NCBI GenBank assembly: GCA_003170275.1
Contig: PNAM01000004.1
Coordinates: forward strand, 8,466 to 65,798
DNA length: 57,333 nucleotides
Direction of reading: 5' to 3'
Source of the DNA: Myxococcales bacterium
GTDB lineage: Bacteria > Myxococcota_A > Polyangia > Palsa-1104
Every line of letters begins with the position of its first letter. Position 1 is the stretch's first letter. This document shows, piece by piece, positions 36,601 to 43,637 of the stretch. The notes beneath the pieces were generated by a model. It did not search any database. It was not told where the DNA came from and saw only the letters and a list, made by a program, of their open reading frames with translations. Both the position numbers and the translations under genes were made by a program.

Positions 36601-38375
36601 GCGAGATACTCCTTGGTGCGATCCTCGTCGCGATACAGCCGCGCGAGCGCGCGCAACACGCCGAGGTCGTCCGGAGACTCGGCGCGCAGCGCCTCGTACT
36701 GCTGGATGGCCAGCTTGCGATCGCCGAGCCGCTCGGCGCACAGCTCGGCCATGCGGCGGCGGATCACCACCTTCTCGGCGGCCGGGGCGCGCTCGATCTT
36801 GTCCTCGAGCAGCGCGATCAGCTCGCCGTACTCGCCGCGGCGGAACAAGATCGCCTCGAGCGCCGCGCGCGCCTCGTTGGCCCACGGATCGGCCTCCAGC
36901 GCCAGGCGGTAACAGGCCTTGGCCTGCACCGGATCGGAGAGCCGCACCTCGAAGACCTCGGCCAGCTCGCGGTACAGCTCGGCTTTTCGCGCGAGCGATT
37001 CCTCGACGAGAACGCGCCGCCCGATCGCTTCGGCCAGCTCGCGCCAGCGCTCCGCGCGCCGCAACAGCGTGACGCGCCGGGCCTGCGCCTCGCGGTAGGC
37101 CGGATCGATCGCCAGCGCCGCGTCGACGGCGCCGAGCGCGCGCGGCTCGTCGTTCAGCTCCTCTTCGTAGATGGCCGCGACGCGGGTCCACGCTTCGGGC
37201 CGCGCCGCTTCGGGGAGCGACGGCACCACCGTGGCCAGCTCCGCGGCCAGCTCCGCCCAGCAGCCCGACGCCGCCGCGCGCCGGTCGAGCTCGTCGCGTA
37301 CCGCGCGGTCGGGGACCTCTTTGTACGCCGCGAGGTGCGCGGCGAACGCGTTGCCCGGATCGTTGAGCGCCTCGGCGTACAGGCGCGCCACCTCGCGGAA
37401 CAGCGCGGCGCGGCGCGCAGGATCCGGATCCACCGCCGCGCGCCCGAGGGTGAGCGCGATCAGCTGCGGGTAGTCTTGCGCCTCGCGCAGCCGTTGCTCG
37501 AGACGATCGAGCCGATCGATCGCGTCGGGGCGGCCGGGCTCTTCGCCGAGCAGCGCCAGCCAACCTTCGAAGTCGCCGTCGTCGGGCAGCGCGCGGCGCG
37601 GATCGCGCATCTCGGCGTGCAGCGCGCGCGCCAGCGTGACCACCTCTTCTACCGCGAGCACGCGGATGTGATAGATGGCGTAGAGCTCTTCGCGCTCGAT
37701 CGGGCTCATGCGCGGCAGCACCGCGTAGTGCTGCACGTTGTCGGCACGCGCGCCCGAGAGCACGCGCTCGAGCAGCACGCCCAGCTCGGCGTCGTGCCAG
37801 TCGAACCCCACGATCAGGAAGCTGTGCGTGCGAAACAGCTCCTCGGCGACGGTGCGATAGCCGCCACCGGCGAGCGCGCGCTGCAGATCTTCGGCGCCCC
37901 ACACCACCGTCTCCTCGCGCGCCGGATCGCCGAGCAGCTTGATGACGAAGCGCGCCTTGCCGCGCGAAGCCAGAAACGCCTCGTCGCGCGGCGTGTACAC
38001 GTTGGGCAGCCGCCCGTCGCGCGCAAACGCACGCTCGATCGCGCTGTCGTACGACGTGGTCAGCACCGCCGCGAAGGGAAGCTGGCCGAACAGCCGCAGC
38101 ACCTCGGGCACCTGCGCGCTCGTGGTCGAGCGCCGGAGCTCGGCGCCGAAGCGATCGCCGAGCCGTCGCCGCACGTAGTCCGCGGCCATCAGCGGGCGCG
38201 CCTCGAGCAGGCTGCGCGCGGCGCCCGCTTCGGGCAGCCCGTCGAGCATCTTGCCGATCAGCCGTCGCAGGCTGCCGTCGGCGCCCAGCTCGCCGCCGGC
38301 GCACAGGACGCAGCGGCCGCGCCGCAACCACTCGACGATCGGACCGAGATCATCGGAGGGATGCACGGTGCGCAC
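33660..38375 (-). CDS. Giant protein: degenerate SIR2-like domain, long TPR array, conserved C-terminal domain
   Basis: 1571 residues, no signal peptide. Residues 1-250 follow the SIR2_2-like fold of defence-associated NADases: VLCAGGEL (25-30), AVLTTSYDSAIERAF (TTSYD 106-110), VIKLLGD (146-150), SFLIVGFDWHDAELGVLLERVL. The usual TTNYD Asn is Ser108 and the KxHGD His is Leu148, so NAD hydrolysis is unlikely. Residues about 300-1300 are repeated helix pairs (AELYRELAEVFEVRL, AERAAIFLELGLLYERELRDPARAIESY), TPR-like. The last 250 residues form a domain (PEPVTFSTCIDGQRLVPVLTLGQ, VLFELGRRVALLRPERF) shared with the paralogue at 50268, possibly a degenerate zincin. Coupled to the exported TPR gene. 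Role unknown; a scaffold or sensor is more likely than an enzyme. Confidence 0.85.
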   Translation of the reverse strand: MRTVHPSDDLGPIVEWLRRGRCVLCAGGELGADGSLRRLIGKMLDGLPEAGAARSLLEARPLMAADYVRRRLGDRFGAELRRSTTSAQVPEVLRLFGQLPFAAVLTTSYDSAIERAFARDGRLPNVYTPRDEAFLASRGKARFVIKLLGDPAREETVVWGAEDLQRALAGGGYRTVAEELFRTHSFLIVGFDWHDAELGVLLERVLSGARADNVQHYAVLPRMSPIEREELYAIYHIRVLAVEEVVTLARALHAEMRDPRRALPDDGDFEGWLALLGEEPGRPDAIDRLDRLEQRLREAQDYPQLIALTLGRAAVDPDPARRAALFREVARLYAEALNDPGNAFAAHLAAYKEVPDRAVRDELDRRAAASGCWAELAAELATVVPSLPEAARPEAWTRVAAIYEEELNDEPRALGAVDAALAIDPAYREAQARRVTLLRRAERWRELAEAIGRRVLVEESLARKAELYRELAEVFEVRLSDPVQAKACYRLALEADPWANEARAALEAILFRRGEYGELIALLEDKIERAPAAEKVVIRRRMAELCAERLGDRKLAIQQYEALRAESPDDLGVLRALARLYRDEDRTKEYLAALAAEAQLVESDRDRAELYRRMAVEWEKQPGGSARAEECLEWLLALDGRAEDAFVSLQRMYRLDGRWRELIDVYHRHAQLAQPAERAAIFLELGLLYERELRDPARAIESYMEVDRLEPHHATALAGLTRLYEAEGAFDKAVAVLERRAQVAVSAERRVELYQRAGELTSERLHDPHAAEAHFVSALEADPTHVPSMLGLVEIYRRHGDHLKAIKLLGEAVTHTQNRLQRTRLYVEAGEIYQALEDPARAAAQYLLALETDPEHLDAAARVSELLWQAARHRELVPILEMLTRKEAPAATQIERLLHLAISAKTVGDLDKTQRAFARVLTIDSRNLDALRGRAGLLFAAGAWAEARSLLADVLSYHEGALPQSELVVLQHQLGVCAVELGRPEEARERFTRARDLDPTHRPSVLALLELGETNPQSLIEAKKALLATAPPAEKVRLLLEIGDLYLDKLEDPPQASGAFRAGLELQPDNLKLLHRCLNLYVEQKAWSQAMDTLYRLISVEQLPAARAKYRYTAGMICLEQLARFGEAADHLWASLEDDPSLERSATALEEMLRNHKSWKELARYYQFALKHLPAADPHAQQLRLWSALGELYHDHLNDPASALVAYEVALRFDQTNSKRRQQLATLYTEAGPAHLDKAIAEHQALLRADKGRLASYRALAELYLQIDQPAKSAACNRALACLKEDDEPRPEPEAAITAVRHPLTEELWAQLRHPDEDPHLSALFAAISPVIAAAQAQRQRLTLQRKRCVPRDDPRPFARAFKLTCEALGVPAPELYLAPEQPEPVTFSTCIDGQRLVPVLTLGQSLLDVQRVEREVLFELGRRVALLRPERFIRWLLPLPLELAHLLDAAMAISARPEGGAPPTGELGKTTEGLRRDLSPVALDLVVSAGHRLRALKVQPDAAALAWLQASDLTASRVGLLLSGDVERCARLLKHEAAPPSARPPAQRVLDLIWSSVTEELFAARRHVIG

Positions 38376-38415
38376 CGCGGCAGCATAGCGCGCCGCTCGC
38401 AGGCGGCTTCAGAAA

Positions 38416-38436
38416 TAAACTACACTGTGTAGTTTA
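38416..38436. promoter_or_regulatory. Perfect 21-bp palindrome, probable TetR operator
   Basis: TAAACTACAC and GTGTAGTTTA are perfect 10-bp arms around a single T. It lies 31 bp before the TetR start and 41 bp before the divergent giant gene, in an AT-rich island. The position and symmetry suit autorepression by the adjacent TetR protein, and possibly shared control of the divergent gene. Confidence 0.7.
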
Positions 38437-38467
38437 CTTTTTGAACCACACCTGTTAGCTTCTGCGG

Positions 38468-39091
38468 GTGGGCAAGGAGCCGACCCTCTCGGAGCGCAAG
38501 CGCGTGGCGATCCTGCGCGCCGCCGCCGAGACCTTTCGCAAGGAGGGCTTCCACGCCACCACGATGGATCGCGTGGCCGAGCGCGCCGGCGTTTCCAAGC
38601 GCACCGTGTACAACCATTTCGCGTCGAAGGATGTGCTCTTCGACGTGGTCACCGATCAGCTGTGGGGCCAGCTCGTGCCCGAGGAGGCGGCGCCCGATCG
38701 CGGCGCCTCGGTAGAGTCGCGGCTCAAGGCGCTGGCGCGCCGTCGGCTCGACGCGCTGCTCGATCCCGACCTGGTCGGGCTGTTCCGCGTGGTGCTCGGC
38801 GAGTCGGTGCGATCGCCCGAGCTGGCGCGCGCGTACGTGGGCTCGCGCGATCGCCTGGCGATGCTCGGGCTGCGCGAGCTGTTGCGCGAGGAGGTCGAGC
38901 GCAAGCGGCTCAAGATCGAGCAGCTCGAGCTGGCTACCGCGCAGTTCTGGGGGCTCACGCTCGGGCCGCTGTTCTGGCCGCTGGTGCTCGGGCTGCGCGG
39001 CACCGCGGACCAGACCGAGCGCGAGATCGTGGTCGACGAAGCGGTCGCGGTGTTCCTGGCGCGCTACGGCGCGCGTTCGAGAAAGCGATAG
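38468..39091 (+). CDS. TetR-family transcriptional regulator
   Basis: 207 residues with GTG start. The N-terminal helix-turn-helix is clear (ILRAAAETFRKEGFHATTMDRVAERAGVSKRTVYNHFASKDVLF). The C-terminal ligand domain resembles the AefR/TetR_C type (LVGLFRVVLGESVRSPELARAYV, ATAQFWGLTLGPLFWPLVLG). It is 16 bp upstream of the P450 gene on the same strand, so it probably controls itself and the P450 through the palindrome at 38416-38436. Ligand unknown. Confidence 0.9.
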   Translation: MGKEPTLSERKRVAILRAAAETFRKEGFHATTMDRVAERAGVSKRTVYNHFASKDVLFDVVTDQLWGQLVPEEAAPDRGASVESRLKALARRRLDALLDPDLVGLFRVVLGESVRSPELARAYVGSRDRLAMLGLRELLREEVERKRLKIEQLELATAQFWGLTLGPLFWPLVLGLRGTADQTEREIVVDEAVAVFLARYGARSRKR

Positions 39092-39107
39092 TCGGAGGAG
39101 CCGAGCC

Positions 39108-40478
39108 ATGGAAGCGACCGCGAGCACCCTTCATCCCAACCGCGAAGCGCCGCGCGTGCCGGGCTGGCCGCTGATCGGCGCGCTGGTGCCGATCACGCGC
39201 CTCGGCGCGATCGAGTTCTTCCGCCGCGCGTGGGAGCGCTATGGCGACACCTTCCGAGTGCGGCTCGGGCCGCGCGACGTGGTGTGTGTCGTTCACCCCG
39301 ACGCGGTCGAGCAGGTCCTGATGCGCAACAAGGACAACTACATCAAGGGCGCGACCTACAAGCACCTGCGCCTGCTCACCGGCGACGGGCTGCTCACCCT
39401 CGAGGGCGAGCCGTGGCGCAAGCGGCGTCGCATGGCGCAGCCGGCGTTCCACAAGGAGAGCATTCGCGCGCTCACCGCCAGCATGGTCGACGTCACGCGC
39501 GACGTGTTCGACGGCTTGCGCGCGCGGATGCCCCAGGGCGGCACCATCGAGGCGCACCACGAGATGATGCGGCTCACGCTCGAGATCGTCGGCGAGACGC
39601 TGTTCGACACCCGGCTCGGCTCGAGCACCGACGCGTCGGCGCACGCGTTCGGCGAGGCGCTGGAGCTGTTGTCGAATCGCGGCAGCATCCCGGTGTCGAT
39701 TCCGATGTCGGTCCCGACGCCGGGCAACCTGCGGCTCAAGCGCGCGCTCAAGTTGCTCGACGAGATGGTCTACGGCATCATCCGTCGCGCGCGCGCCGGG
39801 ACGGCCAAGCCGACGCTGCTCTCGATGTTGATCGACGCGCGCGACGCCGAGACCGGCGAGGCGCTCAGCGATCGCGAGCTGCGCGACGAGGTGATCACGC
39901 TGGTGCTGGCGGGCCACGAGACCACCGCGCTGCTCATCACGTGGGGGTTCACGCTCCTCGGGCGCCATCCCGAGGTGGTGGCGCGCATGCGGGCGCAGGT
40001 CGACGCGGTGCTCGGCGATCGCGCGCCGACCGCCGACGATCTGCCGCGCCTTCCGTATCTGCGCCAGGTGGTCGACGAGATCTTGCGCCTGCGCTCGCCG
40101 GTCTGGGCGCTCGGGCGCGACGTGGTCGCCGAGGACACGCTGTGCGGTTTTCGCGTCTACCCGGGCGAGACGGTGATGCCGCTGCCCTACTTCACCCACC
40201 GCCATCCGGCCTTCTGGGACGAACCGGAGCGCTTCGATCCCGAGCGCTTCCTGCCCGAGCGGGCCAAGGCGCGCCACCACTTCGCCTACTACCCGTTCAG
40301 CGTCGGGCCGCGCATGTGCATCGGCAACATCTTCTCGCTCGTCGAGGCGCAGGTGATCCTGGCCATGCTGCTGCAGCGCTGCGACTTCTCGCTGCCGTCG
40401 CTCGCGCCCGTGCCGCCCAAGGCGCTCATGACCTTGCGCCCGTCCGGCCCGGTGAACGTACAGCTCCGCTGGCGCTAG
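39108..40478 (+). CDS. Cytochrome P450
   Basis: 456 residues. The oxygen-binding helix I motif LAGHETTALLITWG, the ExxR motif EILR near residue 324, a PERFDPERFLPER segment and the heme loop FSVGPRMCIG with Cys near residue 404 are complete. No membrane anchor; soluble bacterial type, similar in style to CYP4/CYP102-like fatty-acid or terpenoid hydroxylases. RBS GGAGGAG before the ATG. No ferredoxin or reductase gene is close. A desaturase is convergent, which might hint at a lipid substrate, but this is weak. Confidence 0.95.
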   Translation: MEATASTLHPNREAPRVPGWPLIGALVPITRLGAIEFFRRAWERYGDTFRVRLGPRDVVCVVHPDAVEQVLMRNKDNYIKGATYKHLRLLTGDGLLTLEGEPWRKRRRMAQPAFHKESIRALTASMVDVTRDVFDGLRARMPQGGTIEAHHEMMRLTLEIVGETLFDTRLGSSTDASAHAFGEALELLSNRGSIPVSIPMSVPTPGNLRLKRALKLLDEMVYGIIRRARAGTAKPTLLSMLIDARDAETGEALSDRELRDEVITLVLAGHETTALLITWGFTLLGRHPEVVARMRAQVDAVLGDRAPTADDLPRLPYLRQVVDEILRLRSPVWALGRDVVAEDTLCGFRVYPGETVMPLPYFTHRHPAFWDEPERFDPERFLPERAKARHHFAYYPFSVGPRMCIGNIFSLVEAQVILAMLLQRCDFSLPSLAPVPPKALMTLRPSGPVNVQLRWR

Positions 40479-40486
40479 CCGCTCGG

Positions 40487-40837
40487 CGGATGTGGAGGAT
40501 CGGCCGCGAGGGGCACAGGAAGATTCCGCGGCTCAGACAGGTCCTCGCAGTGGAACTCGCCGCGGAATCTTCCTGTGCTCCTCGCTGTGATGCTCCGAGG
40601 GGTTAGCGCTGGCGACAGGTGGGTGAAGAGTAGGACGTGGCTCATCGCCGCTGGGTTCGCGTTCCACTGGTTCTGAGTCTTCCCCGCGAACTGGCTGAGC
40701 GAGCGAGTGGCGCAGGGCGCTCCCGCGGCGAGTTCCGCAGCACCCTCATTAGATCGGGCGAGCACGGCGACCCATGCGAGGACCTGTCTGAGCCGCGGGA
40801 GCGCCCTGCGCCGCTCGCGATCGATCATCCACATCCG
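40487..40837. repeat. 351-bp imperfect palindrome with two long stem-loops
   Basis: Ends match in inverted orientation: CGGATGTGGAGGATCG at 40487 and CGATCATCCACATCCG ending at 40837. Inside are two hairpins: GCACAGGAAGATTCCGCGG with its complement about 40 bp later, and GCGCAGGGCGCTCCCGCGG with its complement about 90 bp later. The blocks CTCAGACAGGTCCTCGCA and TGCGAGGACCTGTCTGAG link the two halves. The stems differ in sequence but each keeps its own pairing. It fills the convergent gap between the P450 and desaturase genes. No gene is seen inside. Confidence 0.75.
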
Positions 40838-40859
40838 AGATCGTGCGTCGGTGCGGCGG

Positions 40860-41618
40860 TCAGGCGTGTTCGGCGAGGGCGTCGGTTTCGGGGCGGCCGA
40901 GCTCGATCACGCCCACCCAGTCGAGCACGCGCATCACCTGGTAGCAGGGGTCGAGCTCGAACCAGCGCTGGGCGAAGTTCGGGCTGGAGCCGAACTTGTG
41001 GTGGTTGTTCTGGAACAGCTCGCCCATGGTGAGGAAGTCGAACGGCAGCGTGTTGCGGCTGACGTCGCGGGTGTCGAAGTTGCGATAGCCGTACTGATGG
41101 CCGCACCAGTTCACGATCGCGCCGTGGATCGGGCCCATGAGCCAGTGGACCGGCAAGAGCAGGAACCACGCCGCCGAGGGCGCGAAGTGCAGGTAGAAGA
41201 TCACGTACAGCGTGCCGAGCGCCAGGCGGGTGATCCACTTCTGCGACAGCCGGTCGAGCAGCGGCCACTCGGGCGTGTCGCCGAGGAAGCGCGGCTCGGG
41301 CTCGGCGCGGCGGTAGGCGTAGGCGTCGTACTGCGCCTTGGTGCGCCACATCATCGAGCCGACGTTGGAGAAGAACAGCGGGGAGTGCGGATCCCGCTCG
41401 GTGTCGGCGAACGCGTGGTGCTCGCGGTGCAGGATCGCGTAGCCGCGCGGGTTGAGGAACGACGGCCCCTGCGCCACGAACGAGAACACGTAGAAGAAGC
41501 GATCCCAGCCGCGGCTCATGGTGAACATGCGATGCGCGCCGTAGCGGTGGAGAAAGAAGGTCTGCGCGAAGATCGACAAGAGCCAGTGCGCGAAGAAGAA
41601 GAGCAGGATGGCGGTCAT
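40860..41618 (-). CDS. Fatty acid desaturase (acyl-CoA/acyl-lipid type)
   Basis: 252 residues, four hydrophobic segments and the three histidine boxes: HRYGAH (24-29), HREHH (64-68) and NNHHK (204-208). This marks a membrane di-iron desaturase of the delta-9 class. ATG 41618 overlaps the stop of a 22-codon ORF (TCATGA), so translation is coupled to it. Shorter than the usual 300 residues because the N-terminal region is short. It may set membrane fluidity; the AT-rich palindrome upstream suggests tight control. Confidence 0.92.
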   Translation of the reverse strand: MTAILLFFFAHWLLSIFAQTFFLHRYGAHRMFTMSRGWDRFFYVFSFVAQGPSFLNPRGYAILHREHHAFADTERDPHSPLFFSNVGSMMWRTKAQYDAYAYRRAEPEPRFLGDTPEWPLLDRLSQKWITRLALGTLYVIFYLHFAPSAAWFLLLPVHWLMGPIHGAIVNWCGHQYGYRNFDTRDVSRNTLPFDFLTMGELFQNNHHKFGSSPNFAQRWFELDPCYQVMRVLDWVGVIELGRPETDALAEHA

Positions 41619-41683
41619 GAGGCGCTCACTCTAACGAGGTCGCTCGCGATCTTGGAGATGATTTCGTCTTTTTTCGTATGCAT
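41615..41683 (-). CDS. 22-codon ORF coupled to the desaturase
   Basis: Starts MHTKKDEIISKI and ends RVSAS, with CAGGAGC eight bases before the ATG at 41683. Its stop overlaps the desaturase ATG. The desaturase itself has no good Shine-Dalgarno, so this small frame probably feeds ribosomes into it. It may be a regulatory leader or a small amphipathic peptide. Confidence 0.5.
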   Translation of the reverse strand: MHTKKDEIISKIASDLVRVSAS

Positions 41684-41711
41684 GTTCGACGCTCCTGAGA
41701 GGCATCGTAAT

Positions 41712-41728
41712 ATTTTGTATTACAAAAT
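41712..41728. promoter_or_regulatory. AT-rich palindrome upstream of the desaturase
   Basis: ATTTTGTATTACAAAAT, 8-bp perfect arms around one T, in a sharply AT-rich island (about 41700-41760) within GC-rich DNA. It lies 29 bp upstream of the small ORF start, over the expected promoter, so it is a likely repressor or activator site. Confidence 0.55.
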
Positions 41729-41825
41729 CAACGGTAAAATTATTCGGTAGTACATTCAGTTGGTTGCCTAGCGGTCGCGCAGCTTGGCGTGCGCGCCGAC
41801 CCACTCGTCGAGGGCGGCAGCTCCA

Positions 41826-42908
41826 TCAGCCGAATGTACGCGAAACCGGGAGCGCCAGGACGAACGCGGCGCCGCCCGTGACCGGCAGCGCCTGCAGGTC
41901 GCCGCCCTGCGAACGGGCGATCTCGCGCGCCAGCGGCAGCCCCAGGCCGGACCCCTCGGCGCCGGCGCGCGCCGCCGGGCCGCGGAAGAAGCGCTCGAAG
42001 ATGCGCTCGCGGTCGGCGTCGGGCACGCCCGGCCCGGAGTCGCGCACCTCGACCAGCGCACGCGGCCCTTCGGCGCGCACCGCGATCGTCACCTCGCCGC
42101 CGGACGGCGTGAACTTGCACGCGTTGTCGACCAGGTTGGCGATCGCGCGACCGGTCCACAGCGGATCGGCGAACGCCGCTACCGGCGCACTCGCGTCGAC
42201 CCGCAGCCGGATCTCGCGCGCGGTAGCGACCGCGTCGTAAGGCTCGACCGCCGCGCGCACCAGCTCCGCGAGGTCCACCGGCTCGGGGGTGAACGGCAGC
42301 CCGCCGGCGTCCGAGCGCGCCAGGGTGAGCAGCCCATCGACCAGGCGCGACAGCCGGCCGAGGTGCTCGAGCGTGCTCTCCACCGCGCCGCGCAGCTCGG
42401 CGGGCGAGCGATCGTGGCGCAGCGTGATCTCGAGCTCGCCCAGCAGCGTCGCCAGCGGCGTGCGCAGCTCGTGCGACGCGTCGGCGGTGAAGCGGCGCAT
42501 GCCGGCCACCGATCGATCGAGCCTCTCGAGCATGCCGTTGAGCGCGCGCACCAGCCGCGCGATCTCCTCGACTGAGCCGGCCCGCTCGGGGATCCGCTGA
42601 TCCAGGCTCTCGGTGCCGATGCCGCCGGCGATCTTCACCACGTCGTCGAGCGGCGCGAGGCCGCGGCGCGAGACTAACACCGCGCCGCCGATCGCCACCG
42701 CCAGGGCGACCGGCAGCGCCGCCGCCAGCGCGATCAACAGGTGCAGCCCGGTCTGATCGGGCGGCTCCAGCGCCTTGATGAGCGGCGACTCGGCCGCCTC
42801 CTCCGCCTCGATCACCGCGTACACCGTCGCGGCGAACGCGCCCAGGACCAGCGAGAGCGCAATGGCGTAGAACAGCGCCAACCGGCCGCGCAGCGTCTTC
42901 GGCCTCAC
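41826..42908 (-). CDS. Sensor histidine kinase of an OmpR-type two-component pair
   Basis: 360 residues from the GTG at 42908, which overlaps the response-regulator stop (GTGA). Two membrane helices at about 10-32 and 55-78 flank a short periplasmic part; then HAMP, the H-box ASHELRTPLATLLGELE, N-box RAIANLVDNACKF, and G-boxes DSGPGVP and GSGLGLPLAREIA. The periplasmic sensor loop is only about 20 residues, so sensing may be membrane-linked. The RND operon starts just upstream of the regulator, so it likely senses the exported compound or metal. Confidence 0.92.
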   Translation of the reverse strand: MRPKTLRGRLALFYAIALSLVLGAFAATVYAVIEAEEAAESPLIKALEPPDQTGLHLLIALAAALPVALAVAIGGAVLVSRRGLAPLDDVVKIAGGIGTESLDQRIPERAGSVEEIARLVRALNGMLERLDRSVAGMRRFTADASHELRTPLATLLGELEITLRHDRSPAELRGAVESTLEHLGRLSRLVDGLLTLARSDAGGLPFTPEPVDLAELVRAAVEPYDAVATAREIRLRVDASAPVAAFADPLWTGRAIANLVDNACKFTPSGGEVTIAVRAEGPRALVEVRDSGPGVPDADRERIFERFFRGPAARAGAEGSGLGLPLAREIARSQGGDLQALPVTGGAAFVLALPVSRTFG

Positions 42909-43576
42909 GCGACCTCGAAGCGGTAGCCGACGCCACGCACCGTGGTGATACGCGACGGGCCCGCGGTCGAATCGATCTTCTGCCGCAGGTTGCCGACGTG
43001 CACGTCGACCAGGTTGGTGCCTGGATCGAACGTGTAGCCGAACACGTGCTCGAGCACCATCGCGCGCGTCACCACCTGGCCGCGGTGCCGCATGAGGAAC
43101 TCGAGGAGCGAGAACTGCTTCTGCGAGAGCGTCACCTCGGCGCCGGCGATCCACACGCGGTGCGACGCGCCGTCGAGCGCCAGATCGCCGGCCTCCAGGC
43201 GCGCGACCTGCGGCTGGCCGCGGCGGGTGAGCGCCTCGAGGCGCGCGAGCAGCTCGGCGAAGGCGAACGGCTTGGTCAAGTAGTCGTCGGCGCCGCGCTT
43301 GAGGCCCTCGACGCGATCGGGCACCGCGTCGCGCGCGGTGAGCAGCAAGATCGGCGTGGTCACGCCGGCGGCGCGCCCCTGCTCGACCACCGCGAAGCCG
43401 TCGAGCCCAGGCAGCATCACGTCGAGCACGCACGCATCCAGGCCGCCGGCGAGCAGGCGCCGAAGACCGGACGGCCCGTCGGCGGCCACCTGCACCGTGT
43501 GGCCCTCCTCGACCAGGCCGCGCTCGAGCACGCGCCGCAACGACGCGTCATCCTCGACGACCAGCACGCGCAGCAT
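42905..43576 (-). CDS. OmpR/PhoB-family response regulator
   Basis: 223 residues. Receiver with acidic pocket VVEDDA, phosphoacceptor Asp in CVLDVMLPGLDG, and KPFAFAELLARL; C-terminal winged helix ending RGVGYRFEVA. 61 bp downstream of the RND gene and overlapping the kinase gene. Direct repeats upstream of the TolC gene are a candidate target site. Confidence 0.94.
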   Translation of the reverse strand: MLRVLVVEDDASLRRVLERGLVEEGHTVQVAADGPSGLRRLLAGGLDACVLDVMLPGLDGFAVVEQGRAAGVTTPILLLTARDAVPDRVEGLKRGADDYLTKPFAFAELLARLEALTRRGQPQVARLEAGDLALDGASHRVWIAGAEVTLSQKQFSLLEFLMRHRGQVVTRAMVLEHVFGYTFDPGTNLVDVHVGNLRQKIDSTAGPSRITTVRGVGYRFEVA

Positions 43577-43618
43577 GGCGTCGATGCTATCACCGCTGAG
43601 CAGAGGTCACTGTAGATC

Positions 43619-43637
43619 GCGTTCACTGCGTGAACGC
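43619..43637. promoter_or_regulatory. Perfect hairpin between the RND and response-regulator genes
   Basis: GCGTTCACTGCGTGAACGC, 8-bp arms and a 3-base loop, directly after the RND stop codon. It could be an operator for separate control of the regulator gene or an mRNA-stabilising hairpin. Confidence 0.45.

Noticed and set aside
33660..38375. Active SIR2 defence NADase
   Set aside because: The catalytic His and Asn positions are Leu and Ser, the glycine motif is altered, and no recognised defence partner gene is near.
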